Source: Sporosarcina sp. 6E9
Lineage (GTDB): Bacteria > Bacillota > Bacilli > Bacillales_A > Planococcaceae
Length of the DNA: 64,000 bases
Direction of reading: 5' to 3'
Assembly (NCBI RefSeq): GCF_017921835.1
Contig: NZ_JAGEMN010000001.1
Location: 1-64,000, forward strand
A program made the position numbers and the translations under genes. This document shows positions 9,293 to 18,093 of the stretch, one piece after another (position 1 is the first letter of the stretch; the number at the start of each line of letters is the position of its first letter). The notes under the pieces were generated by a model. The model was not told the DNA's origin. It saw only the letters and a program-made list of their open reading frames with translations, and made no database searches.

Positions 9293-9322
9293 GAGCTGCC
9301 CGCGTATATGGGCAGCTTTTTC
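9293..9322 (+). terminator. Intra-operon hairpin between menB and menE
   Basis: GAGCTGCCC and GGGCAGC pair around an 8-base loop and are followed by TTTTTC. It lies in the only sizeable gap (60 bases) of the men operon, so it could lower menEC expression relative to menFDHB. Confidence 0.75.
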
Positions 9323-9338
9323 TAAATGGAAGGTGATT

Positions 9339-10787
9339 ATGTTGATACCTAATTGGCTGAAACAACGCGTTTATTTAACGCCGCATAAAACTGCGTTGAC
9401 CTATAATGACGAAAGTTGGACTTTTAAACAAGTAGAAGAAAAGTCGATGACGCTTGCGCGTAAATTAAGAGCGAACGGTTTACAAAGTGGAGACCGTATC
9501 GCATTACTCGGTCCTTCCAATGATGAGATGGTCTTTATCATCCATGCATGTATGCTCCTTGGACTTGAAATTGTCATGTTGAATAGTCGCTTGACGAAAA
9601 AAGAAATAGCATGGCAAGTTGCGGATTCAGCAGCATCAGTTGTGCTCGTTGCGGATGAGTTAGAAAGCAGCTTAAGTGATTTAACAACTTCTACGTTATC
9701 TTTTCCCAGTATTCAATCGAGTGACGAAAGTACATTTGAAGTCGAGGAAACCTGGGATTCAAACCGGACGATTACGATTATGTATACCTCGGGGACGACC
9801 GGATTTCCGAAAGGTGTTAGACAAACAGCGAATAATCATACTTCAAGTGCGCTCTCTTCTGTGTTGAATTTAGGTCTAGAGGAAAATGATGTTTGGCTTT
9901 GCTCAATGCCTCTATTTCATATCAGTGGTTTTTCAATTCTTGTCCGTTCGGTTCTTTATGGGATGGAAGTGAAACTTTATGATAAGTTTGATGCTGAAAA
10001 AATATATAATGATATTCAACAAGGGCTGGTGACACGAATTTCGGTGGTCTCGGTTACGTTGGATAAGATCCTACGTGAATTCGAGAAGCATGGAACTGTC
10101 GCACATAGTTCGTTTAAAACGATGCTCGCGGGTGGTGGACCTGTTCCGATTGACTACTTGGAAAGAGCGCAAACTTGCGGTATTCCAGTGCTGCAAACAT
10201 ATGGAATGACGGAGACGAGTTCTCAAACTGCAACGCTCTCCTCACAAGATGCGATCCGAAAAATTGGGTCTGCAGGGAAACCGTTATTTTTTAATCAAAT
10301 AAAAATTAATGACACAGAAAATTCGATGGAAAATGGGGAAGTTTATGTTCGAGGCCCACATGTTACACCTGGTTATATCGGACATGTTGCGAGTCAAAAT
10401 CCATTCATCGATGGGTGGCTTCCAACTGGAGATATCGGTTATTTTGATGACGAAGGTTATTTATATATTGTTGATCGACGTTCTGATTTGATCATTTCAG
10501 GCGGCGAGAATATTTATCCTGCTGAAATTGAAAATGTACTGTCGGCGCATCCGCTGATTTCTGAGGCCGGTGTTTGCGGAAAAGGTGACGAACATTGGGG
10601 AAGTGTACCGATTGCGTTTGTCGTTGTAACAGAAAATGTGTCGGAGGAAGCGTTGAAGGTATTTTGCAGGGAAAGACTTGCTGCGTATAAAGCGCCAAAA
10701 GAATTTTATTTCGTTGAAGCGTTGCCGCGTAATGCATCCAATAAATTACTACGGCGGGAGTTGAAGGAATGGGTGGATTCACAATAA
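9339..10787 (+). CDS. menE: o-succinylbenzoate-CoA ligase MenE
   Basis: 482 aa adenylate-forming enzyme that activates o-succinylbenzoate with ATP and CoA. Motifs: the P-loop-like TIMYTSGTTGFPKGV, YGMTETSSQ, the hinge region DRRSDLIISGGENIYP, and the C-terminal lysine in YKAPKEFYF...NASNKLLRREL. A GTG two codons earlier is part of the AAGGTGA ribosome site, so the ATG at 9339 is chosen. Its end overlaps menC by 19 bases. Confidence 0.95.
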   Translation: MLIPNWLKQRVYLTPHKTALTYNDESWTFKQVEEKSMTLARKLRANGLQSGDRIALLGPSNDEMVFIIHACMLLGLEIVMLNSRLTKKEIAWQVADSAASVVLVADELESSLSDLTTSTLSFPSIQSSDESTFEVEETWDSNRTITIMYTSGTTGFPKGVRQTANNHTSSALSSVLNLGLEENDVWLCSMPLFHISGFSILVRSVLYGMEVKLYDKFDAEKIYNDIQQGLVTRISVVSVTLDKILREFEKHGTVAHSSFKTMLAGGGPVPIDYLERAQTCGIPVLQTYGMTETSSQTATLSSQDAIRKIGSAGKPLFFNQIKINDTENSMENGEVYVRGPHVTPGYIGHVASQNPFIDGWLPTGDIGYFDDEGYLYIVDRRSDLIISGGENIYPAEIENVLSAHPLISEAGVCGKGDEHWGSVPIAFVVVTENVSEEALKVFCRERLAAYKAPKEFYFVEALPRNASNKLLRRELKEWVDSQ

Positions 10788-11872
10788 GAGAAATTCGTCT
10801 GTATCGTGTTTTGGTTCCCTTGAAAAATCATTTTTCAACTCATCTGCAAACTGTGAAAGAACGTGAAAGTATTTTTGTTGAGATGGTTGATTTGGAAGGG
10901 GAAGTTGGACTGGGCGAGTGTGTGGCATTTTCGTCGCCTTGGTATACGGAGGAAACGGTGCAAACTTGTTGGGACGCGCTTGTTAACTGGCTTATTCCTG
11001 CATTAGTAGACAAGGAATTTACACATCCGTCCGAAGTAAGTGCCGCGTTTTCACATGTAAAAGGAAATCGAATGGCAAAAGCTTGTTTGGATCAAGCAGC
11101 TTGGGATTTATTTGCGATGAAAAAGGATTTGCCTTTGTGGAAACTTTTAGACGGTGTTCGGAATGAAATCGATGCTGGTGTCGTATTGACAGGCGGTGTT
11201 GATGATCGGATGGTTTCGTCGGTCCGAAAAGCACGAGATGCTGGTTATAAGCGAGTGAAATTGAAGATTGATGCGGACACGAATCCGGTGGAATTAAAAA
11301 AACTTGTTGATTCTTCTGCAGACATGTTGTTCTTTGCAGATGCCAATGGAATTTTTGACAAGCTTGGACTTGATGCGCTAAAGAGGTTTGATCAAGCGGG
11401 ATTGACTTTAATTGAACAACCATTTGGCGATGACGAATGGGCTATGCATTGGAAGGCTGGACAATCTATGGAGACGCCGATAGCGCTGGATGAAAGTATT
11501 CGGTCCGTATTAGACGCGGAACGCATGGCGACGAGCGGTGTGGGGTCAGTTGTCGTGTTGAAACCGGGACGAATTGGTGGGACGACTGAGGCGCTGAAGG
11601 TGATTGAAATTGCGAAAGAGAATGACTTGGCCATCTGGATTGGCGGCATGATTGAATTCGGGATATCGAAAGCCCACAATTTGGCGTTGGCATCACTTCC
11701 ACAGTTTTCACTGCCTGGTGATTTTAGTGCATCGACTCATTTTTGGCATGAAGACCCAGTAGAACCTTCAGTCGAAATAGAAAATGGTGTGATTAAACTT
11801 TCGAAACGACCAGGTATTGGTGTGAATTTAAATAAAGAGCTTGTTGAAAAATATTTAATAGAATCGTATTAA
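10769..11872 (+). CDS. menC: o-succinylbenzoate synthase MenC (enolase superfamily)
   Basis: 367 aa. It dehydrates SHCHC to o-succinylbenzoate. Enolase-superfamily residues are readable: the catalytic Lys pair region KRVKLKID, the metal ligands in FADANGIFD, IEQPFGDDEW and ALDESIRS, and the second Lys in VVLKPGRIGG. The ATG lies inside menE behind GGAGTTGAAGGA, so the two are translationally coupled. It is the last gene of the men operon, ending at a shared terminator. Confidence 0.95.
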   Translation: MGGFTIREIRLYRVLVPLKNHFSTHLQTVKERESIFVEMVDLEGEVGLGECVAFSSPWYTEETVQTCWDALVNWLIPALVDKEFTHPSEVSAAFSHVKGNRMAKACLDQAAWDLFAMKKDLPLWKLLDGVRNEIDAGVVLTGGVDDRMVSSVRKARDAGYKRVKLKIDADTNPVELKKLVDSSADMLFFADANGIFDKLGLDALKRFDQAGLTLIEQPFGDDEWAMHWKAGQSMETPIALDESIRSVLDAERMATSGVGSVVVLKPGRIGGTTEALKVIEIAKENDLAIWIGGMIEFGISKAHNLALASLPQFSLPGDFSASTHFWHEDPVEPSVEIENGVIKLSKRPGIGVNLNKELVEKYLIESY

Positions 11873-11910
11873 AAAACAGGACTGTCCAAATTGGACAATC
11901 CTGTTTTAGT
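11872..11910. terminator. Bidirectional terminator between menC and znuA-like gene
   Basis: AAACAGGACTGTCCAA and TTGGACAATCCTGTTTT form a stem with A-run and T-run flanks, between converging genes. Confidence 0.85.
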
Positions 11911-12847
11911 TTCCGCTTAATGCTGTTTTGAGGGTTTGGATATTGTATTCCATTAAAGAAAAATAATCTTCGTTGTTTTTAATATCCTCTGTAGTCAATA
12001 CGCCAAGATTGTGCAGCATTAACGATTCTGCGCCAATTTCTTTTCGGATAACGTCTGTTAGTTTCGACGACACGTTTTGTTCAAATAAGATATATTTAAT
12101 ATTATTCGCTTTCGCATCTTCGACAAGTGACGCTAATTGTTTTTGGGAAGGCTCGCTTTGAGAATTCAATCCCGCAATCGCGATTTGTTCAAGACCGTAC
12201 GTATCCGCAATATATCCAAAGGCTGCATGCGACACAAAAAATGTTTTTGTAGGTGCATTTGAAGCCATTTCGATAAATTGACGATCAAGTTTTAGTAAGT
12301 CGTTTTGTAATGCTTCATAGTTTTTTTCAAATGCCGCTTTTTTGTCAGGCGCTATTTCAATTAATGATTCTTTAATTGAGTAAGCGAGTGCATCACTTAA
12401 AATTGGTGACATCCAGACATGCGGATCCAAATCTCCGTGATGATGATCTTCTTCTTCATGACTATCCTCGTCTTCGTGTCCAAGCATTTCTTCTGTGATT
12501 GCATCTGCTGTTGCGACCATTTTTACATGTTCATTTTTCATCGTCTTTTCAGCGTTTTCAACAAAACCTTCAAGACCTAACCCAATATAAAAGAATAAAT
12601 CCGAATCGGCAAGTGCAATCATATCTTTTTGTGTAGGATCAAATGTATGTTCATCAGCACCTGGTGGGTAGATTGATTGGACAGTAACCACATCGCCACC
12701 AATTCGCTCTGCAAAATATTGAAGTGGATAGACAGTGGTTTTAATGATAATTTTATTAGCATCATCTATGTCTGTTTTATTACAGGCTGCTAATGTAAAT
12801 AGCACCAAGGTTAGTAGTGAAATGATAAATAGTTTTCTCTTTTTCAA
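11906..12847 (-). CDS. znuA: Zinc ABC transporter substrate-binding lipoprotein (ZnuA/AdcA type)
   Basis: 313 aa. A signal peptide ends in the lipobox FTLAAC (Cys 22), so the protein is membrane-anchored. A His/Asp/Glu-rich loop (HEDEDSHEEEDHHHGD, about residues 155-170) followed by PHVWMSP is typical of zinc-binding solute receptors. The first codon is TTG, preceded by GGAGGA. A Zur-box-like palindrome lies 24-44 bases upstream. No permease or ATPase gene is adjacent, so it presumably works with a ZnuBC encoded elsewhere. Confidence 0.9.
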   Translation of the reverse strand: MKKRKLFIISLLTLVLFTLAACNKTDIDDANKIIIKTTVYPLQYFAERIGGDVVTVQSIYPPGADEHTFDPTQKDMIALADSDLFFYIGLGLEGFVENAEKTMKNEHVKMVATADAITEEMLGHEDEDSHEEEDHHHGDLDPHVWMSPILSDALAYSIKESLIEIAPDKKAAFEKNYEALQNDLLKLDRQFIEMASNAPTKTFFVSHAAFGYIADTYGLEQIAIAGLNSQSEPSQKQLASLVEDAKANNIKYILFEQNVSSKLTDVIRKEIGAESLMLHNLGVLTTEDIKNNEDYFSLMEYNIQTLKTALSGN

Positions 12848-12870
12848 ATGAATGAGTCCTCCGTTTTTCT

Positions 12871-12891
12871 AAATAGTAATCGTTACGATTT
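12871..12891 (-). promoter_or_regulatory. Zur box upstream of znuA
   Basis: Read on the minus strand, this 21-bp segment begins AAATCGTAA, continues through CGATTACTATTT, and matches the known Bacillus Zur-box palindrome (AAATCGTAAT-N-ATTACGATTT) except at a few positions. Its place just before the znuA start predicts zinc-dependent repression. Confidence 0.75.
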
Positions 12892-12950
12892 GGAATGATT
12901 ACTTTTTATCATACAAGAATAGGCATAATTTCGCAACACAATTGCAAAAT

Positions 12951-12981
12951 AAAAAAGTTCAGCATATAACTGAACTTTTAT
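12951..12981 (-). terminator. Terminator of yidD
   Basis: On the minus strand AAAAGTTCAG and CTGAACTTTT pair around a 7-base loop and end in a T-run. The stem overlaps the end of yidD by a few bases. Confidence 0.75.
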
Positions 12982-13208
12982 GTGTTTTTTGACTTTTTGT
13001 CAGGAACTGGATCATAGCCGCCTTCATGGAATGGATGGCATTTGGAAATACGGCGAATGGCTAACCACGAGCCTTTTAATGCGCCGTGTGTCTCAATCGC
13101 TTCAAGACCATAATTCGAACAGGTCGGGTGAAATCGGCATGAAGGCGGCATCAAAGGTGAAATCGCTTTTTGATATATTTTAATGATCCCTTTTAGTAGT
13201 TTTTTCAT
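12978..13208 (-). CDS. yidD: YidD, membrane protein insertion efficiency factor
   Basis: 76 aa. It matches the short YidD family along its length: an N-terminal amphipathic helix ([16 protein letters not shown]), then [30 protein letters not shown] and [13 protein letters not shown] with conserved cysteines. YidD helps YidC-dependent insertion of membrane proteins at the inner face of the membrane. It has its own ribosome site (AAGGAGAAATG context) and stands alone between znuA and dps. Confidence 0.95.
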   Translation of the reverse strand: MKKLLKGIIKIYQKAISPLMPPSCRFHPTCSNYGLEAIETHGALKGSWLAIRRISKCHPFHEGGYDPVPDKKSKNT

Positions 13209-13289
13209 ATCATTTCTCCTTAATGTTTATTGTAGGTCCGATTGTGGTAAATTAACAGTGAGACGAATTATATAAGGAGAGATGTTTTT

Positions 13290-13739
13290 ATGTCAACGGA
13301 ACTTATTAAAGAAATGAACGTACAGGTTTCAACTTGGTCAGTCATGTATACGAAATTACACAATTATCATTGGTATGTAAAAGGCCACCAATTTTTCACA
13401 TTGCATGAGAAATTCGAGGAATTATACAACGAAGCGACTGCTCATATGGATGAAATCGCGGAACGAATTTTAACACTAGGTGGAGATCCTGTTGCAACGT
13501 TGCAGGAACATTTGGAGCAATCGGTCGTAAAAGAGGCTAAAGGTGATGAAAAAGCTGATAAAATGGTCGCGACAATTGTCGATGACTTCAGCTCGATTAT
13601 GGAATCACTTAAAAAAGGCATGGACGAAGCTGCTAAAGTTGGCGATGACATGACTGAAGACTTATTGAATGCGACGTATCAAAGCATTGAGAAACATCAG
13701 TGGATGCTGAATGCATTCCTTGGTGAAGACAATAGTTAA
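13290..13739 (+). CDS. dps: Dps-family ferritin-like DNA-protection protein
   Basis: 149 aa four-helix protein. The intersubunit ferroxidase site is readable: the His in LHNYHWYVKG, and the acidic residues and His in FFTLHEKFEELYNEATAHMDEIAER. Dps assemblies oxidise and store iron and shield DNA during stress. The start follows AAGGAGAGATG at good spacing. Followed by a clear terminator. I found no convincing PerR box by eye. Confidence 0.95.
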   Translation: MSTELIKEMNVQVSTWSVMYTKLHNYHWYVKGHQFFTLHEKFEELYNEATAHMDEIAERILTLGGDPVATLQEHLEQSVVKEAKGDEKADKMVATIVDDFSSIMESLKKGMDEAAKVGDDMTEDLLNATYQSIEKHQWMLNAFLGEDNS

Positions 13740-13747
13740 TTGATAAG

Positions 13748-13783
13748 AACATGTGTCCCAGATAATTGGGATGCATGTTTTTT
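13748..13783 (+). terminator. Terminator of dps
   Basis: AACATG-TG-TCCCA pairs with TGGGA-TG-CATGTT and is followed by a T-run. Confidence 0.85.
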
Positions 13784-13825
13784 ATTTTATGGACCATCCT
13801 ATCAGTTAAAAAGGATGGTTTTTTC

Positions 13826-14134
13826 ATGGAAAAATACAATATGTACGTTTCAGTTACAGATCAGAAAGTGTACCATTACCCAGATGATTCATTATGGGAT
13901 TATCAAGTGACAGTTCCACGAGAGTATGTGCCGATATTCCACGAATTATTTAAACAGACGAGTGATCTTGAATTTCGTAACTTTTTACGAGCGCATCTTC
14001 CTTTTATTCCTTATCATTATGACAAACAAAATGACCAAATCGATACGCGAACAAAAAAAGTGTATGCGTTAATTCATGAATTCACTGATAATGAGTCAAA
14101 ATTATTTATTGAACAACTGCCTTATTTCCGTTGA
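13826..14134 (+). CDS. Conserved hypothetical protein, 102 aa
   Basis: Not recognised. A soluble 102-aa protein with many aromatic and charged residues (start MEKYNMYVSVTDQ, end FIEQLPYFR), without signal peptide or membrane segment. The ATG at 13826 is chosen because AAGGA lies 10 bases upstream. A longer reading frame from 13766 would begin inside the dps terminator. It lies between dps and ytkD on the same strand, 37 bases before ytkD, so it may be co-transcribed with ytkD. Confidence 0.7.
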   Translation: MEKYNMYVSVTDQKVYHYPDDSLWDYQVTVPREYVPIFHELFKQTSDLEFRNFLRAHLPFIPYHYDKQNDQIDTRTKKVYALIHEFTDNESKLFIEQLPYFR

Positions 14135-14171
14135 ATCAAATCCTTTCGTTCGCTACACTGAATAAAAGGAC

Positions 14172-14654
14172 GTGATTTCAATCCTGAATTTCAAAGATTT
14201 AAATGGCGCACAGGTCGATCTGACATTCGGAGAAAACCGATTTGGAATGGAAGCTCGACATGTGCTCGTTGTATTAAAATATAATGGAAAATGGTTGCTG
14301 ACCCGACATTCTAGCCGTGGGATTGAATTTCCAGGTGGCAAGGCGGAAGTAGGGGAAACGATTGAAGCGGCGGCTATTCGTGAAACAATCGAAGAAACGG
14401 GCGTGACGATCACGAATCTGGTGAAGTTTGCCGAATATGTCGTTCAAAGTAATGTGACATTTTGTAAAGCTGTATTTACGGCGGATGTTGTACATATTGA
14501 AAAGAATCCTGTACTCCATGAAACTGAAGGTGCTGTTTGGATGACAGATAAGGAATTGACTGATTGTGATTCGTTAAGTTTCCATATGAAAGACGATGGG
14601 ATGACGGCAATTCGAAAGTGGGTGGAAGCATATGAGAAGCGACGGAATGGTTGA
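14172..14654 (+). CDS. ytkD: Nudix hydrolase YtkD
   Basis: 160 aa. The full Nudix box is present at about residues 56-78 (GGKAEVGE...RETIEETGV). YtkD of Bacillus hydrolyses (d)NTPs including oxidised 8-oxo-dGTP and has been linked to RNA pyrophosphohydrolase activity. Closeness to dps fits an oxidative-stress neighbourhood. The first codon is GTG after AAAAGGAC. The 3' end overlaps the following hydrolase by 23 bases. Confidence 0.9.
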   Translation: MISILNFKDLNGAQVDLTFGENRFGMEARHVLVVLKYNGKWLLTRHSSRGIEFPGGKAEVGETIEAAAIRETIEETGVTITNLVKFAEYVVQSNVTFCKAVFTADVVHIEKNPVLHETEGAVWMTDKELTDCDSLSFHMKDDGMTAIRKWVEAYEKRRNG

Positions 14655-15423
14655 AAGTAGGCGGCTTTATCCTTCCCCAAATCCACATGTGCGGCTTGAG
14701 GAAATCACTTATTGGTCGGATGGTTTGAAAGTGAAAGGCTTGCTTGCAGAACCGATTGCTGATGGAAAGTATGAAGGCATTATTTATTTGCGGGGCGGCA
14801 TTCAACATGTGGGGATGGTGCGACCGGCGCGTATGGCGCAATTGGCTTCGAATGGATTTGTTGTGTTTGCACCTTACTACCGTGGTAATCGCGGCGGGGA
14901 AGGGCGCGATGAATTTGCGGGAGATGATCGCCTGGATGCGGTGAATGCGGTTGATGTTTTGAAACAGCAGTCGAAGACAATCGCTGATCGCATTCATCTA
15001 TTGGCGTTTTCTCGCGGCGGCATTATGGCACTTTGGACGGCAATTCTTCGTGAAGATATTACTTCTGTTGTCATGTGGGCAGGTGTGTCTGACGTTGTGT
15101 TTACCTATCATGAACGTGTAGATTTAAGGCGAATGATGAGGCGTGTGATCGGGGGGACCCCGAATAATAATCCGGATGCTTATCGTGAGAGAACTGCACT
15201 GTTTCGAATCAAAGAACTTGATGCGCGTGTTTTAATTATCCACGGTAAGCTTGATGAACATGTTTCTATTGAACAGGCAAGGTTATTGGAAAATGCCCTT
15301 CGTGAACATAATAAAGACTATGAAACTTGGTATTTTCCGGAGTTTACACATTATATTCCGCCTGTGAAAAATGCAGAAATTGTTCGGGATCTTTGTGCGT
15401 GGATGAGAAGACAGGGGAAGTAA
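14632..15423 (+). CDS. Alpha/beta hydrolase, prolyl-oligopeptidase (S9) type
   Basis: 263 aa. The triad is complete: the nucleophile in LLAFSRGG (Ser about 126), the Asp in HGKLDEHV and the His in EFTHYIPP near the C-terminus. A dipeptidyl/acylaminoacyl-peptidase-like fold is implied, but no substrate can be named. No signal peptide, so cytoplasmic. It overlaps ytkD by 23 bases and is translationally coupled to it. No terminator was seen after it; a repeat relic and a periodic array follow. Confidence 0.85.
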   Translation: MRSDGMVESRRLYPSPNPHVRLEEITYWSDGLKVKGLLAEPIADGKYEGIIYLRGGIQHVGMVRPARMAQLASNGFVVFAPYYRGNRGGEGRDEFAGDDRLDAVNAVDVLKQQSKTIADRIHLLAFSRGGIMALWTAILREDITSVVMWAGVSDVVFTYHERVDLRRMMRRVIGGTPNNNPDAYRERTALFRIKELDARVLIIHGKLDEHVSIEQARLLENALREHNKDYETWYFPEFTHYIPPVKNAEIVRDLCAWMRRQGK

Positions 15424-15435
15424 GGTGATGTCCAT

Positions 15436-15475
15436 TGCTTTCTGTTCCGGGCGAAGGCTTTCCTGTGGGATGCAG
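15436..15475. repeat. Partial copy of a chromosomal repeat (cf. 32389-32517)
   Basis: TTGCTTTCTGTTCCGGGCGA and the following GGCTTTCCTGTGGG resemble one arm of the 129-bp element at 32389 (GGCGGACGCTTTCCGGTGGG) and the partial copy at 32296. A degenerate relic, not coding. Confidence 0.5.
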
Positions 15476-15504
15476 GTGTGTATTGCTAGGTGAATAGTCC
15501 CGAC

Positions 15505-15619
15505 TTGCAAGCAAAGTCATTTAAGTGCAAGCAAATGGTCGATTAGTGCAAGGAACCCCGCCCGGTGTGCAAGCAAACTAGAGTTAGGTGCAAGCAAACC
15601 CCATCAGAGTGCAAGCAAA
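15505..15619. repeat. Array A: six 21-bp-spaced GTGCAAGCAAA units
   Basis: The 11-bp core (G/T)TGCAAGCAAA occurs at 15505, 15525, 15546 (variant), 15567, 15588 and 15609, that is spacings of 20, 21, 21, 21 and 21 bp. The 10-bp spacers are all different. The segment 15424-15717 holds no gene that I can support. Function unknown. Confidence 0.9.
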
Positions 15620-15717
15620 TTAAGAACATGGTTATTATCTCTGAAAAAGTGTAGATTTATTGGATTATTATTCAATTTTCGTGTTATTGAAAAGCGATAA
15701 GGAGGTTTGGTTTTAAG

Positions 15718-15939
15718 ATGAGCAAAAGAACTAAAAGAACTATTTTGATTTTAGGGGTTGTTTATGCGGTTGCGACTCTGATCTTGAATAATGTCCTGCA
15801 AACTGCTATTGGGGGATTTATGATGACGTTAAGTTTCTTGGCATTAGTAGTGGCAATTGTTAGTGCTATCTATTACATAATTAAGTATTCCATCAAACAA
15901 TTTATTTATAATCGAAAGAATCGGAAAAGCATTGAATAA
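15718..15939 (+). CDS. Small two-helix membrane protein, 73 aa
   Basis: Not recognised. Two hydrophobic helices (about residues 8-25 and 31-54) between basic ends (MSKRTKRT..., ...NRKNRKSIE), consistent with a small cytoplasmic-membrane protein. AAGGAGGT lies upstream of the ATG. Monocistronic, with a terminator directly after it. Confidence 0.75.
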   Translation: MSKRTKRTILILGVVYAVATLILNNVLQTAIGGFMMTLSFLALVVAIVSAIYYIIKYSIKQFIYNRKNRKSIE

Positions 15940-15960
15940 TTCATAAGAGCCATTGAATAA

Positions 15961-16013
15961 AAAAAGTAGATGAGGGGATTCATTTATAATCGCCTCATCT
16001 ACTATTTTTTTTG
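15961..16013. terminator. Bidirectional terminator between the 73-aa gene and pckA
   Basis: AGTAGATGAGG and CCTCATCTACT form the stem, with A-run and T-run flanks serving both converging genes. Confidence 0.85.
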
Positions 16014-16016
16014 CTG

Positions 16017-17603
16017 TTATGCAGTTGGTCCGCCTTTTTGGATGATTTCTTCTGAGACGGTGCCGAATTTTTTGAAGTTTGTACGGAATCTATCTGCTAA
16101 TTCGTTTGCTTTTTTATCGTAGGCAGCTTTATCGGCCCAGGCATTGCGTGGGTTTAGGATTTCAGATGGAATGCCTTCGATTGTTTTTGGCATGTGAAGA
16201 CCAAATACGCTGTTATCTTCAGTTTCGACATCATTTAATTGTCCAGCGAGTGCTGCGCGTACCATTGCGCGTGTGTATTTCAATTCCATACGCTTTCCTA
16301 CGCCGTATTCGCCGCCGGTCCAACCCGTGTTTACAAGAAATACTTGTGCGCCGTGAACGTCAATTTTCTTTCCAAGCATTTCAGCGTAAACTGTTGCATG
16401 TAATGGAAGGAAAGGTGAACCAAAGCAAGTTGAGAATGTGGCTTCTGGTGATGTGACGCCGCGTTCAGTTCCAGCGAGTTTCGATGTGAAGCCGCTAAGG
16501 AAATGATACATCGCTTGTTCTTTCGTTAATTTTGAAATTGGCGGTAGTACGCCGAACGCGTCCGCTGTCAGGAAGACAATTGTGTTTGGGTGTCCTGCGA
16601 CAGATGGTGAAACGATATTATCAATGTTTTCGATTGGATAAGCTGCACGTGTATTCTCCGTTAATGAACCGTTGTCATAATCAGGGATCCGCGTTACCGG
16701 ATCAACAACTACGTTTTCTAATACCGAACCAAAACGAATCGCACCAAATATTTCAGGTTCTTTTTCCCCCGATAAATTAATGCATTTCGCATAGCAACCG
16801 CCTTCAATATTAAAGACCCCATTATCGGACCAACCGTGCTCATCGTCACCAATTAGTTTACGATTCGCATCCGCGGAAAGTGTCGTTTTCCCGGTGCCGG
16901 AAAGGCCAAAGAACAATGCGACGTCGCCATCTTCACCAACGTTAGCTGAACAATGCATCGGCATGATACCGTTTTCAGGAAGCAGATAGTTCATAATGGA
17001 GAAAATGGATTTCTTCATTTCACCAGCATATTCAGTACCGCCAATCAGAATAATACGCTTTTCCATGTTAACGATGATGAAAGTTTCAGAGTCCGTTCCG
17101 TCGACTTCTGGGTCTGCTTTAAATGTTGGTGCCGAGATGATTGTGAATTGTGCATCATGCGTTTCAAGTTCTTCTTGAGTCGGTCGTATAAATAATTGAT
17201 GGACAAACAAGTTATGCCAAGCATATTCATTAACGACTTGAATTGAAAGACGAGATGCGTGATCCGCACCGGCAAATCCTTTGAAAACAAATAGTTCATC
17301 TTTTAATTGTAAATAGGAAATTACTTTTTCATATAATGAATCAAAAATTTCTGCAGAGATTGGACGGTTTACAGCTCCCCAATCGATTTTATCTTTTGAA
17401 GAAGCTTCTTCAACGATGTACTTGTCTTTGGGAGAACGACCCGTATATTTTCCTGTCTGCGCCGTTACTGCACCATCTGCAGTTAATAGAGCCTCACCAC
17501 GTGAAATTGCTTTTTCCACTAGTTGTGGAACTGAAAGTTGTACATTCACGTTGCTGCCAGATAGAAGATTCATAAGCTCGTTACCAATTTTCGCTGAAAT
17601 CAT
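16017..17603 (-). CDS. pckA: ATP-dependent phosphoenolpyruvate carboxykinase
   Basis: 528 aa, the normal family length. It converts oxaloacetate and ATP to PEP, CO2 and ADP, the entry to gluconeogenesis. The kinase-1a P-loop [13 protein letters not shown], the metal-binding [19 protein letters not shown] stretch and the downstream DDEHGW and EGGCYAK motifs are visible. An ATG start after AGGACGGG. Divergent from the metK leader; the 180-bp gap carries a TATACT-type -10 on the minus strand. In Bacillus pckA is repressed by CcpN under glycolytic conditions; I could not confirm a CcpN site by eye. Confidence 0.97.
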   Translation of the reverse strand: MISAKIGNELMNLLSGSNVNVQLSVPQLVEKAISRGEALLTADGAVTAQTGKYTGRSPKDKYIVEEASSKDKIDWGAVNRPISAEIFDSLYEKVISYLQLKDELFVFKGFAGADHASRLSIQVVNEYAWHNLFVHQLFIRPTQEELETHDAQFTIISAPTFKADPEVDGTDSETFIIVNMEKRIILIGGTEYAGEMKKSIFSIMNYLLPENGIMPMHCSANVGEDGDVALFFGLSGTGKTTLSADANRKLIGDDEHGWSDNGVFNIEGGCYAKCINLSGEKEPEIFGAIRFGSVLENVVVDPVTRIPDYDNGSLTENTRAAYPIENIDNIVSPSVAGHPNTIVFLTADAFGVLPPISKLTKEQAMYHFLSGFTSKLAGTERGVTSPEATFSTCFGSPFLPLHATVYAEMLGKKIDVHGAQVFLVNTGWTGGEYGVGKRMELKYTRAMVRAALAGQLNDVETEDNSVFGLHMPKTIEGIPSEILNPRNAWADKAAYDKKANELADRFRTNFKKFGTVSEEIIQKGGPTA

Positions 17604-17735
17604 AGATTTGTCCCGTCCTTTTTAAGTTAGTCCCATGATTAAGGGTGGTTTGTCATCACATTCATTAATTAGTATAACACATTTAAAATAATAAACTATA
17701 CTACTTAGAAGTGCAACTACAAATAATAAAGAAAT

Positions 17736-17764
17736 TTGACTTATTTGATACAGTTTCGTAAAAT
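17736..17764 (+). promoter_or_regulatory. SigA-type promoter of metK leader
   Basis: TTGACT (17736-17741), a 17-bp spacer and TAAAAT (17759-17764), ending about 17 bases before the SAM riboswitch. Confidence 0.75.
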
Positions 17765-17779
17765 GTACTATTGAACGGA

Positions 17780-17903
17780 TACTCTTATCCCGAGCTGGTG
17801 GAGGGGCAGTCCCTATGAAACCCGGCAACCTGCATGAACCTATAATGTTCATGCAAAGGTGCTAAACCTGATGCAAGGTGAAACTCCTTGGATGATAAGA
17901 GTG
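17780..17903 (+). promoter_or_regulatory. SAM-I riboswitch (S-box) aptamer upstream of metK
   Basis: The closing helix P1 is ACTCTTATC pairing with GATAAGAGT. Conserved S-box core elements lie between: GAGGGGCAGTCCCTATGAAA..., CCCGGCAACC, and GGTGCTAA...CTGATGCAAGG. S-boxes bind S-adenosylmethionine and then favour the downstream terminator, turning off SAM synthesis when SAM is abundant. Confidence 0.96.
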
Positions 17904-17921
17904 AAGGGTGCTTTGAAATTA

Positions 17922-17961
17922 CGCCTTTCCTCATGTAAAAACGTGAGTGAAAGGCTTTTTT
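17922..17961 (+). terminator. Riboswitch expression-platform terminator
   Basis: GCCTTTC-CTCATGT and ACGTGAG-TGAAAGGC pair closely and are followed by TTTTTT. It sits 20 bases after the S-box, as expected for SAM-dependent premature termination. Confidence 0.9.
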
Positions 17962-18093
17962 AAATATGTTTACCCTTTATCCTCGTGTGCAAAGCTCGTA
18001 ATGGTGATGAAAGCCATTCCCCTGTATGATTTGGGGCTTGACATGGGAAAATGAGTACCGTATCAATCTCGTAGGATATAAGGAGGAAATAAT

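Noticed and set aside
15505..15619. Array A as a CRISPR array
   Set aside because: The units are 11 bp with 10-bp spacers, far below CRISPR dimensions, and no cas genes are present. The same applies to arrays B, C and D.
16079..17625. Plus-strand frames opposite pckA
   Set aside because: They are antisense shadows of a full-length, well conserved gene.
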